A stretch of DNA of 21,419 nt from JAHJCL01 sp964504075 (GTDB taxonomy: Bacteria > Patescibacteriota > Minisyncoccia > Minisyncoccales > DG-74-3). The notes under the pieces are model-generated. The model had not been told where the DNA came from, made no database searches, and worked only from the letters and a program-made list of their open reading frames with translations. Both the position numbers and the translations under genes were made by a program. This document shows positions 14,853 to 19,648 of this stretch, in pieces. Where the stretch lies: assembly GCA_964504075.1 (NCBI GenBank), contig CAZDCT010000007.1, forward strand, positions 1-21,419, read 5' to 3'. The stretch's first letter is position 1. Each line of letters begins with the position of its first letter.

Positions 14853-15125
14853 CTATTTAACGTTAACTATTTTAACTATTCTTTGAGAACCACCAAAACA
14901 TTTTTTTCTTTTTGTTCTAAAACTGACTGTTCCATCTTTAATAGCATAAAGCGTGTCGTCTTTTCCTTTTTTTACATTTTTTCCAGGAATGAACTTTGTT
15001 CCTCTTTGACGAATAATTATGCTTCCTGTTTTTGCTTTTTCACCAGCAAAAAGCTTCACACCTAAATATTGAGCTCTTGAATCTCTTCCTAATCTTGATG
15101 TACCTGTGGCTTTAGTCTTTGCCAT
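14853..15125 (-). CDS. rpmA: 50S ribosomal protein bL27
   Basis: A 90-aa ribosomal protein on the minus strand. The N-terminus MAKTKATGTSRLGRDSRAQ reaches toward the peptidyl transferase centre and carries the bL27 signature. It continues with YLGVKLFAGEKAKTGSIIIRQRGTKF and PGKNVKKGKDDTLYAIKDGTVSF. The second residues differ from the usual AHKKAGGS, reading AKTKATGTS. There is no Firmicutes-type cleavable extension before them. It is usually paired with rplU; here it stands alone, divergent from a small membrane-protein gene (38 nt between starts) and convergent with rplI across a shared terminator. A TATAAT-like -10 lies about 11 nt before the start on the minus strand. Confidence 0.96.
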   Translation of the reverse strand: MAKTKATGTSRLGRDSRAQYLGVKLFAGEKAKTGSIIIRQRGTKFIPGKNVKKGKDDTLYAIKDGTVSFRTKRKKCFGGSQRIVKIVNVK

Positions 15126-15163
15126 ATAATGATATTATTATATATAGTTGAGAATACATTAAA

Positions 15164-15334
15164 ATGTTAACAAAAATCAGGTATTTTGTCAAAAAAAATC
15201 AAGATGATATAATATTATTTATAGGGATTATTTTGATTTCTCTTTTCTCTTTTGCTTTTGGTTTTATTATGGCTAAGCAGCAGGAAAAAGAACCCATTAA
15301 AATAGAGTATTTAAATGAAAAACAAAATTCCTAA
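15164..15334 (+). CDS. Small single-pass membrane protein, unknown function
   Basis: A 56-aa ORF beginning MLTKIRYFVKKNQDD and ending NEKQNS. A basic, hydrophilic N-terminus is followed by one clear transmembrane helix at about residues 16-36 (ILFIGIILISLFSFAFGFIM) and a charged tail. The topology, positive side first, is that of a small bitopic protein. It is in the same direction as uppS and overlaps its start by 20 nt in another frame, the kind of packing seen for real genes in this window. No family is recognised. Possible roles are as a partner for the undecaprenyl pathway enzyme beside it, or an unrelated membrane peptide. The overlap and well-formed helix support it being real. Confidence 0.65.
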   Translation: MLTKIRYFVKKNQDDIILFIGIILISLFSFAFGFIMAKQQEKEPIKIEYLNEKQNS

Positions 15335-16022
15335 TCATGTTGTATTATTTCCTGATGGTAATCGGCGTTGGGCTAAACAAAAAGGATTGCCAGGTCTTAA
15401 GGGCCATTTAAAAGGACACGAAAAGTTTAAAGATTTTTTTAGATGGTGTCAGGAAAAAGGAGTCAAGATTGTGACTGTTTTTGGTTTTTCAACCGAAAAC
15501 TGGAAAAGATCTAAAAAAGAAGTCAGTTATCTTATGAGTTTGTTTAAAAAAGGATTAAGCGAGAAAAAAGAAATAGAAAAGTTTCAGAAAGCAGGGGTAA
15601 GAGTAAAGATAATTGGTCAAAGAAAGAGATTGTCAAAATCTTTACAAAAAGTAATTTCAAATATTGAGGAGTTAACTAAAAATAATAAAAAGTTTTATTT
15701 AAATTTGGCTGTTAGTTATGGTGGGAGATGGGATATTGTCCAGGCAATCAAAAGAATCGTTAAAGAAAAAATTCCTGTTAAAAAAATTAATGAAGGTTTA
15801 GTTCAAGGTTTTCTCTCAACAGCAGGATTGTCAGCTCCAGATTTAGTTATTCGGGCTGGAGGAGAAAAAAGGCTTTCCAATTTTGTTCTTTGGCAATCAG
15901 CTTATTCTGAGCTGTATTTTTGTCCAAAACTGTGGCCAGATTTTAGCGAAAAAGACCTAGATAAAGCTTTTCAAGATTATGCTAAGCGTCAAAGACGATA
16001 TGGGGGAGATTCATCAACTTGA
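15315..16022 (+). CDS. uppS: Isoprenyl transferase (undecaprenyl diphosphate synthase)
   Basis: A 235-aa cis-prenyltransferase that builds the C55 carrier lipid for peptidoglycan and surface glycans by adding isopentenyl units to farnesyl diphosphate. The catalytic DGNRRWA motif lies at 14-20, with Asp14 as the metal-binding residue. GFSTENWKRS is the second signature, followed by LNLAVSYGGRWDI. The C-terminal RAGGEKRLSNFVLWQSAYSELYF holds the Arg and Glu residues of the diphosphate site; RAGGEKRLSN replaces the common RTGGEQRLSN. The ATG at 15315 lies inside the small membrane ORF and gives the expected short N-terminus. Its product would feed the MurF-like, FemAB-like and GT39 proteins seen elsewhere in the window. 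The stop TGA overlaps a strong promoter. Confidence 0.95.
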   Translation: MKNKIPNHVVLFPDGNRRWAKQKGLPGLKGHLKGHEKFKDFFRWCQEKGVKIVTVFGFSTENWKRSKKEVSYLMSLFKKGLSEKKEIEKFQKAGVRVKIIGQRKRLSKSLQKVISNIEELTKNNKKFYLNLAVSYGGRWDIVQAIKRIVKEKIPVKKINEGLVQGFLSTAGLSAPDLVIRAGGEKRLSNFVLWQSAYSELYFCPKLWPDFSEKDLDKAFQDYAKRQRRYGGDSST

Positions 16023-16046
16023 CATCATTCTAATAAAGAATATAAT
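16019..16046 (+). promoter_or_regulatory. Strong promoter at the start of the accessory pocket
   Basis: Perfect -35 TTGACA (16019-16024) and perfect -10 TATAAT (16041-16046) with a 16-bp spacer. The -35 overlaps the uppS stop codon. An ATG begins 4 nt after the -10 (16051), but it runs only two codons before TAG. The transcript would therefore cover the ORF remnant and the hairpin region. Confidence 0.75.
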
Positions 16047-16059
16047 AATTATGGGTTAG

Positions 16060-16167
16060 GAGACCAGGCTTGATGGCAGTGTCATCCAGATCGTTCCGGA
16101 ACTTATTCGCGAGATGAACACTTCACGAAGCCAATGGGTCTTGACCCATTACTTATCAGCTCTTTAG
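16060..16167 (+). pseudogene. Small ORF remnant lacking an intact start
   Basis: One frame stays open for 35 codons and reads like real protein: it begins ETRLDGSVIQIVPEL and ends WVLTHYLSAL before TAG 16165-16167. It is preceded in frame by ATG GGT TAG (16051-16059), so a nonsense codon separates the only good start from the rest. Codons such as CCG, CGC, GGC and GTC are unusual for this AT-rich region. It may be a decayed gene, the end of a gene lost through rearrangement, or a chance open frame in a structured RNA. No family is recognised. Confidence 0.35.
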
Positions 16168-16187
16168 CTCTTTGTTTCTTATAAACA

Positions 16188-16216
16188 CAAGGCATGTATT
16201 TTTTACGCATGCCTTG
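16188..16216 (+). repeat. Hairpin CAAGGCATG/CATGCCTTG
   Basis: A 9-bp perfect stem (16188-16196 with 16208-16216) around an 11-nt T-rich loop. A TTTTT run begins 4 nt later (16221). It may act as a weak terminator for the upstream promoter or be part of the hairpin array that follows. Confidence 0.6.
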
Positions 16217-16223
16217 CAACTTT

Positions 16224-16288
16224 TTCTCAAAGAGATAAATCTCTTTTCGACAAAACCTTTATACGAAATAGTTTTTCGTAAGGTTCTG
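16224..16288 (+). repeat. Tandem 65-bp hairpin repeat, copy A
   Basis: The unit begins TTCTCAAAGAGAT. It holds one short hairpin, AAAGAGAT-aa-ATCTCTTT (16229-16246), and one longer hairpin, AACCTT/AAGGTT (16254-16259/16280-16285) extended by ACGAAA/TTTCGT. Copy B starts exactly 65 bp later. Confidence 0.75.
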
Positions 16289-16353
16289 TTCTCAAAGAGC
16301 TAAAGCTCTTTTCCACAGAACCTTTACATGAAATGGTTTTTCTCGGACTTGAC
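16289..16353 (+). repeat. Tandem 65-bp hairpin repeat, copy B
   Basis: The unit begins TTCTCAAAGAGCT. Its first hairpin is AAAGAGCT-aa-AGCTCTTT (16294-16311). Compared with copy A, the A-T pair has become C-G by changes on both arms, so pairing is kept. The second hairpin is degraded (AACC/GGTT at 16319-16322/16335-16338), and the end runs into the 55-bp direct repeat at 16336. Confidence 0.75.
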
Positions 16354-16390
16354 TTTTTCGTAAAAATTGTTAAACTATCTTTAGTTAAGG
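16336..16390 (+). repeat. 55-bp sequence identical to the other side of the gap, left copy
   Basis: Bases 16336-16390 are identical to 16491-16545 over all 55 positions and end exactly at the first N. The copy contains TTGACT (16349-16354) and TGTTAAACT (-10 at 16371-16376). It is probably the overlap of two contig ends rather than a biological duplication. Confidence 0.9.
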
Positions 16391-16490
16391 NNNNNNNNNN
16401 NNNNNNNNNNNNNNNNNNNNNNNNNNNNNNNNNNNNNNNNNNNNNNNNNNNNNNNNNNNNNNNNNNNNNNNNNNNNNNNNNNNNNNNNNN
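16391..16490. other. Assembly gap of 100 Ns
   Basis: Exactly 100 N bases, the usual placeholder for a gap of unknown size. Both sides are the same 55-mer, so the true distance may be zero or a variable number of repeats. Any reading frame drawn across it is meaningless. Confidence 0.98.
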
Positions 16491-16545
16491 GTTTTTCTCG
16501 GACTTGACTTTTTCGTAAAAATTGTTAAACTATCTTTAGTTAAGG
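16491..16545 (+). repeat. 55-bp sequence identical to the other side of the gap, right copy
   Basis: Starts at the first base after the Ns and matches the left copy exactly. It carries the promoter for the next gene. Confidence 0.9.
16504..16531 (+). promoter_or_regulatory. Promoter of the DUF5658-like gene
   Basis: -35 TTGACT (16504-16509), 16 bp, extended -10 TGTTAAACT (-10 hexamer 16526-16531). A Shine-Dalgarno and TTG start follow at a proper distance. The same promoter appears in the left 55-bp copy at 16349-16376. Confidence 0.65.
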
Positions 16546-16557
16546 AGGAAATAATCC

Positions 16558-16881
16558 TTGTCAAACTTAATAGGGACAGTGTCTTGGTCAATACTCGTTC
16601 TTGGTACAATGCTCGACCAGCTCAGTACCAACCTTGTTCTTCAGGTTCCTGGTATCTATGAAGCTAATCCTACAACAGCTTGGTTAATATCAATGAACTT
16701 ATGGTTCCCTTCAAACATGATTATTATCTTAATATCATTGGTGGCTACTTTTCTTCCGCCTATAAAATTTAGCGATAAACCAGCATTAGCACCAATATCA
16801 ATATTTTTTATCATGTTCAACATAATTTCTGGAATCCTACGACTTGCCTGCGGAGTGCACAACCTGACACTATTAATGTAA
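16558..16881 (+). CDS. Small membrane protein, DUF5658-like
   Basis: A 107-aa protein with TTG as start. The choice is supported by a near-perfect Shine-Dalgarno AAGGAGG (16542-16548) 9 nt upstream, and an in-frame TAA lies two codons before the TTG. About three hydrophobic stretches can be seen (8-30, 41-66, 77-101). The segment MLDQLSTNLVLQVPGIYEANP has the D-x(3)-T then G-x(2)-EANP layout of DUF5658 membrane proteins, whose function is unknown. Codon choice (CTC, ACC, CCG, CGA) differs from the housekeeping genes around it. It has its own promoter and terminator and so forms a single-gene unit. The family call is by motif only. Confidence 0.65.
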   Translation: MSNLIGTVSWSILVLGTMLDQLSTNLVLQVPGIYEANPTTAWLISMNLWFPSNMIIILISLVATFLPPIKFSDKPALAPISIFFIMFNIISGILRLACGVHNLTLLM

Positions 16882-16895
16882 TAGTTCCCCCATGT

Positions 16896-16918
16896 CCTAC
16901 CTTGGTAGGGCTTTTTTT
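16896..16918 (+). terminator. Intrinsic terminator after the DUF5658-like gene
   Basis: CCTAC (16896-16900) pairs with GTAGG (16905-16909) around CTTG, followed by GC and seven Ts (16912-16918). Confidence 0.85.
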
Positions 16919-16919
16919 A

Positions 16920-16948
16920 TTGACAAAGAATAATAAATTTATTAGTTT
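16920..16948 (+). promoter_or_regulatory. Promoter of the 111-aa orphan gene
   Basis: -35 TTGACA (16920-16925), 17 bp, -10 TAGTTT (16943-16948). It begins immediately after the previous terminator. The -10 is weak but keeps the key TA...T bases. Confidence 0.55.
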
Positions 16949-16967
16949 AGACATAGAAGGTTAAAAA

Positions 16968-17303
16968 ATGAGTGAGATAATTGTTGTTTCCAATGATTAT
17001 GATCCAAGAATATCCATGGGTTTTATGCGTGCTGCTATAACCATTGCTTCTGCTTATAAAATGGATTCAGGGGAAGTCAATCAGAAGACATTGAGAATCA
17101 ATAAATATTTGTACCAAATACTGGGTTCACTCTTAGAAGAGGGTAGGGCAGTAAATTCGTCCATTCAAAAAAGAATTAAGACAGCTTCGTATGGAGATCC
17201 TCTTTTTGATCCAGAGTTTAACTATGACCTTTTTCAAAAATGTTTCTCTGCAACCCAAGAAGCTCTAAAAGATATTTGCGTAGGACCTGGCCCCACCCAA
17301 TAA
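16968..17303 (+). CDS. Hypothetical soluble protein, 111 aa
   Basis: Not recognised. It begins MSEIIVVSNDYDPRIS and ends VGPGPTQ. No signal peptide or membrane helix is visible. The body appears mostly helical, with VNQKTLRINKYLYQILGSLLEEGR as a likely amphipathic stretch, and it has no Cys pairs or nucleotide-binding motif. A Shine-Dalgarno AGAAGG (16955-16960) sits 7 nt before the ATG, unlike most genes in the window. It has its own promoter and a terminator overlapping its stop codon. It stands beside the DUF5658-like gene as a second single-gene unit of the accessory pocket. Confidence 0.7.
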   Translation: MSEIIVVSNDYDPRISMGFMRAAITIASAYKMDSGEVNQKTLRINKYLYQILGSLLEEGRAVNSSIQKRIKTASYGDPLFDPEFNYDLFQKCFSATQEALKDICVGPGPTQ

Positions 17304-17324
17304 CTCACTTTTTGTGGGTTTTTT
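17302..17324 (+). terminator. Intrinsic terminator after the 111-aa orphan gene
   Basis: AACTCAC (17302-17308) pairs with GTGGGTT (17314-17320), with one T-G wobble, around TTTTT. Six Ts run from 17319. It starts inside the stop codon of the gene. Confidence 0.8.
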
Positions 17325-17344
17325 ATTTTGGTTATACAAGATAC

Positions 17345-17370
17345 AAAAATCGCCACATTGGCGGTTTTTT
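17345..17370 (+). terminator. Terminator half of a terminator-promoter module (copy 1)
   Basis: AAAAATCGCC (17345-17354) pairs with GGCGGTTTTT (17360-17369) around ACATT, followed by T. It is a second terminator only 20 bp after the previous one. The sequence recurs before the DUF5654 gene at 18731. Confidence 0.8.
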
Positions 17371-17378
17371 GATAGAAT
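17370..17378 (+). promoter_or_regulatory. Extended -10 promoter of the NUDIX gene (putative leaderless)
   Basis: TGATAGAAT is an extended -10 starting in the last T of the terminator run. The ATG at 17387 begins 8 nt after it. No -35 is visible, because that area is the terminator stem. Confidence 0.55.
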
Positions 17379-17386
17379 AAAAATAT

Positions 17387-17881
17387 ATGAGAAAAGCAAC
17401 TTTGTGTTTATTGGTTAAAGAAAATCAAGGTGATAGAGAGGTGCTTTTGGCTATGAAAAAGAGGGGATTTGGAATGGGAAAATGGAATGGAGTTGGAGGA
17501 AAGGTAGATTCGAAAAATGGAGATAAAAATGTAGTTGATGCTGCTGTTCGAGAAACTAAAGAGGAAATTGGAGTTGAAATAAAAGATTTGGAAAAAGTAG
17601 CTGTTTTGAATTTTTATTTTCCTCATGTCCCGAAAAAAGAAGGTTGGAATCAAGAAGTTCATGTATTTTTAGTTAAAAACTGGGAAGGAGAACCAATTGA
17701 GACTGAAGAAATGGCTCCAAAATGGTTTAAAGAATCAGAAATTCCATTTAAAGAAATGTGGGCAGACGATGAATTATGGCTTTCTCATGTTTTAAATGGT
17801 AAAAAACTAAGAGCAGATTTTGTTTTTAACAAAGAAGAAACTATAGACAGGCATAATATTAAATTTGTACAAGAGATTTAA
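17387..17881 (+). CDS. NUDIX hydrolase, MTH1-like (8-oxo-dGTP diphosphatase type)
   Basis: A 164-aa nucleotide-pool sanitising enzyme candidate. The start MRKATLCLLVKENQ and GKWNGVGGKV (31-40) are typical of the MTH1/NUDT1 group. So is the C-terminal MWADDELWLSHVLNGKKLRADFVF, which follows the MTH1 pattern MWPDD..W...L..KK....F.F. The Nudix box is present as AAVRETKEEIGVE (52-64), with Arg55, Glu56, Glu59 and Glu60 intact. However, the loop between GGKV and RE is about three residues longer than in MTH1, and the first conserved Glu is Lys47 or Asp46. It probably hydrolyses oxidised purine triphosphates. It ends 9 nt before the DUF362 gene and probably shares its transcript. Confidence 0.9.
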   Translation: MRKATLCLLVKENQGDREVLLAMKKRGFGMGKWNGVGGKVDSKNGDKNVVDAAVRETKEEIGVEIKDLEKVAVLNFYFPHVPKKEGWNQEVHVFLVKNWEGEPIETEEMAPKWFKESEIPFKEMWADDELWLSHVLNGKKLRADFVFNKEETIDRHNIKFVQEI

Positions 17882-17890
17882 AAATAAAAA

Positions 17891-18724
17891 ATGAGTTCAA
17901 AAATTATAGTTGGTAAAATTGCTCATCAGGAAAATCTTGATGCTTCAATAGAAAAAGCAGTTGTATTGCTTGGCGGCTGGGACAATTTTATCAGAGAAGG
18001 GGATACGGTTTTAATAAAACCTAATTTTAATACGGCTGATCCTTTTCCCGCTTCAACCTCTATTGATTTTTTAGAATCTGTTATTAATCTTATTTATAAG
18101 GCTGGAGCAAAAGCAATTCTTGTGGGAGAATCTTCTACATTTTCTTTAAACACTAGAAAGGTTTTAGAAGAGACTGGCGCTATTAAACTTTGTAATAGAT
18201 TAGGAGCTAAGGTTTATGTTTTTGATGAAAGAAATTGGGTTAAAAAAGAGATTCCTGAAGGGAAATATTTAAAATCAGTTAGTGTTCCTGAAATTTTAGA
18301 TAAGGTAGATAAAATAGTTTTACTGCCTTGTTTGAAAACTCATCGTTATGCTCGTTTTACCGCTGCTATTAAATTAGCCGTGGGCTTAATGCGTCCCAGA
18401 GAAAGAGCCATGTTGCATATGTCGCATTTAGAAGAAAAAATTGCTGAAATAAATACTGTTTTCAGACCAGATTTGATTATTATGGATGCCAGAAAATGTT
18501 TTGTTACCCGTGGTCCGGAGGCAGGAGAAGTTAAAGAGCCCAATTTAATTTTGGCTTCTACTGACCGGATAGCTATTGATATTGAAGGCCTTAAGATTTT
18601 AAAAAGTTATCCTGCTGAGAATAAATTAGATTTACCTCTTTGGGAGTTTCCTCAAATAAAAAGAGCTGTTGAACTCAACCTTGGTGTTAAAGCTGAAAAC
18701 AATTACGAAGTAATAGAAAAATAA
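17891..18724 (+). CDS. DUF362 domain protein
   Basis: A 277-aa protein of the DUF362 family. Recognisable segments are VLIKPNFNTADPFPASTS (41-58), AKAILVGESSTFS, VLLPCLKTHRYARFTAAIKLAVGLM (about 142-166) and DLIIMDARKCFVTRGPEAG. The family is often fused to 4Fe-4S ferredoxin domains, but this protein has no Cys clusters, so it is the stand-alone form. The function is not established; some relatives are discussed as iron-sulfur or cofactor proteins. No signal peptide is seen. The ATG at 17891 is 9 nt after the NUDIX stop. A terminator follows immediately. Confidence 0.88.
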   Translation: MSSKIIVGKIAHQENLDASIEKAVVLLGGWDNFIREGDTVLIKPNFNTADPFPASTSIDFLESVINLIYKAGAKAILVGESSTFSLNTRKVLEETGAIKLCNRLGAKVYVFDERNWVKKEIPEGKYLKSVSVPEILDKVDKIVLLPCLKTHRYARFTAAIKLAVGLMRPRERAMLHMSHLEEKIAEINTVFRPDLIIMDARKCFVTRGPEAGEVKEPNLILASTDRIAIDIEGLKILKSYPAENKLDLPLWEFPQIKRAVELNLGVKAENNYEVIEK

Positions 18725-18730
18725 AAACCT

Positions 18731-18755
18731 AAAATCGCCAAATCGGTGGTTTTTT
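18731..18755 (+). terminator. Terminator half of a terminator-promoter module (copy 2)
   Basis: AAAATCGCC (18731-18739) pairs with GGTGGTTTT (18745-18753), using two G-T wobbles, around AAATC, and the T run continues to 18755. It ends the NUDIX-DUF362 unit and closely resembles the module at 17345. Confidence 0.8.
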
Positions 18756-18763
18756 GATATACT
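18755..18763 (+). promoter_or_regulatory. Extended -10 promoter of the DUF5654 gene (putative leaderless)
   Basis: TGATATACT is an extended -10 beginning at the last T of the terminator. The ATG at 18771 follows after 7 nt. Confidence 0.55.
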
Positions 18764-18770
18764 AAAATAT

Positions 18771-19043
18771 ATGGAAAACATTAAAGATAAAATTAAAAAT
18801 GGAAGCAAAGAAATAAAAAAAGAGATTAAACAAAGAGTATCTGGTTATGTTTTAGCCGCTTTTGGGCTGGTAGCCGCCCTAGCTTGGAACGACGCGATAA
18901 AAAGTCTTATAGAATACTTTTTTCCTCTTAATAAAAATACGGTTTTAATTAAATTTATATATGCTGTTTTAATAACTTTTATAATAGTGATAATTTCTAT
19001 TTATTTGACAAAATTGTTGAGTGACAAAAACGAAAAAAAATAA
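18771..19043 (+). CDS. DUF5654 family membrane protein
   Basis: A 90-aa membrane protein. A Lys-rich amphipathic N-terminus (1-24) precedes a first hydrophobic helix VLAAFGLVAALAWNDAIKSLI (27-47) and a second one near 61-82 (FIYAVLITFIIVIISIYLTKLL), ending in a charged tail. The GLVAALAWNDAIK block is the mark of DUF5654, a family seen often in archaea and candidate-phyla bacteria. The function is unknown. It is a separate unit, with a terminator-promoter module in front and another promoter-like box after it. Confidence 0.85.
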   Translation: MENIKDKIKNGSKEIKKEIKQRVSGYVLAAFGLVAALAWNDAIKSLIEYFFPLNKNTVLIKFIYAVLITFIIVIISIYLTKLLSDKNEKK

Positions 19044-19085
19044 ATTAAGCAAACCCAAATTTCAATTAGGAATTATACTGTTCTT

Positions 19086-19094
19086 TGGTAGAAT
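19086..19094 (+). promoter_or_regulatory. Extended -10 promoter before the zinc-ribbon gene
   Basis: TGGTAGAAT is an extended -10. The ATG of a 12-codon ORF lies 6 nt after it (19101), and the zinc-ribbon gene starts 54 nt after it. No clear -35 is seen. Confidence 0.45.
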
Positions 19095-19100
19095 AAAAAT

Positions 19101-19139
19101 ATGATAAAAAGAATTAAGAATTGGTTAAAAAATAATTAA
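19101..19139 (+). CDS. Possible 12-aa leader peptide MIKRIKNWLKNN
   Basis: ATG to TAA, 12 codons, with the ATG 6 nt after a -10 box. The peptide is basic and amphipathic. It ends 9 nt before the start of the zinc-ribbon gene, so it could couple translation, or could be a chance ORF in AT-rich DNA. Nothing known matches it. Confidence 0.3.
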   Translation: MIKRIKNWLKNN

Positions 19140-19148
19140 AATAAATTT

Positions 19149-19616
19149 ATGAAAAACTTTGGCAACAAATTTAACCGCGAGAAAGGTAACGATTCTAGAG
19201 AAAGAGACTTTAGGAGAGAAGGTCATGGAAAGAGGCAATTTGGTAATAGAGATAGAGAAAGGCCGCAAATGCATGAGGCAATTTGTAGTGATTGTGGTAA
19301 GAGGTGCGAGGTCCCTTTCAAGCCAACTGGCGATAAGCCTGTTTACTGTAGTCAGTGTTTCTCAAAACACAGAGGAAGCTCGATTTCTAACAGGTCTGAA
19401 AGGAGAAGTTATGAAAGACCTAGATTTCAAGACAAAGATAGGATTGTTAATCAACATAAAGAGCAGTTTGATATGTTGAATGCTAAGCTTGATAGGATTA
19501 TAAAAGCTTTAACTCCAGTGGTTCCAGTAAAAGAGGAAAAGAAAGAGGTAATAGTTAAAAAGAAGGAAAGAGTAGTTGAAAAGAAAGAAAAAGCAAAGAA
19601 GGATAAGAAGAAATAG
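19149..19616 (+). CDS. CxxC-x17-CxxC zinc-ribbon protein with basic tails
   Basis: A 155-aa protein. The N-terminus (1-40) is rich in Arg, Lys, Gly and Asn, like RGG-type RNA-binding tails. The core ICSDCGKRCEVPFKPTGDKP and the following VYCSQCF hold Cys46, Cys49, Cys53, Cys67 and Cys70. Cys49 to Cys67 gives the 17-residue spacing of the CxxC-x17-CxxC domain common in candidate-phyla genomes. A short coiled segment (about 98-115, DMLNAKLDRIIKAL) follows, then a strongly Lys/Glu low-complexity tail (about 125-155). The layout suggests a zinc-stabilised nucleic-acid-binding protein, but the function is unknown. It stands before two ribosome-assembly GTPases. Confidence 0.85.
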   Translation: MKNFGNKFNREKGNDSRERDFRREGHGKRQFGNRDRERPQMHEAICSDCGKRCEVPFKPTGDKPVYCSQCFSKHRGSSISNRSERRSYERPRFQDKDRIVNQHKEQFDMLNAKLDRIIKALTPVVPVKEEKKEVIVKKKERVVEKKEKAKKDKKK

Positions 19617-19648
19617 TTTGGTTGTTTGTAGTTAAGTAATATTAATGG

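Noticed and set aside
16047..16200. SRP RNA, 6S RNA or tmRNA
   Set aside because: The conserved SRP GGAAGC/AGCAGCC loop, a tmRNA acceptor end and a long 6S-type bulged rod were all looked for and not found.
16224..16390. CRISPR array
   Set aside because: Only two units with no unique spacers; each unit is itself made of hairpins, and no cas genes are present.
16360..16545. Integron attC site (GTTAAAC matches GTTRRRY)
   Set aside because: No matching RYYYAAC partner at a suitable distance and no integrase. The motif is explained by the promoter -10.
16333..16609. Reading frames that cross the Ns on either strand
   Set aside because: They are artefacts of translating unknown bases.
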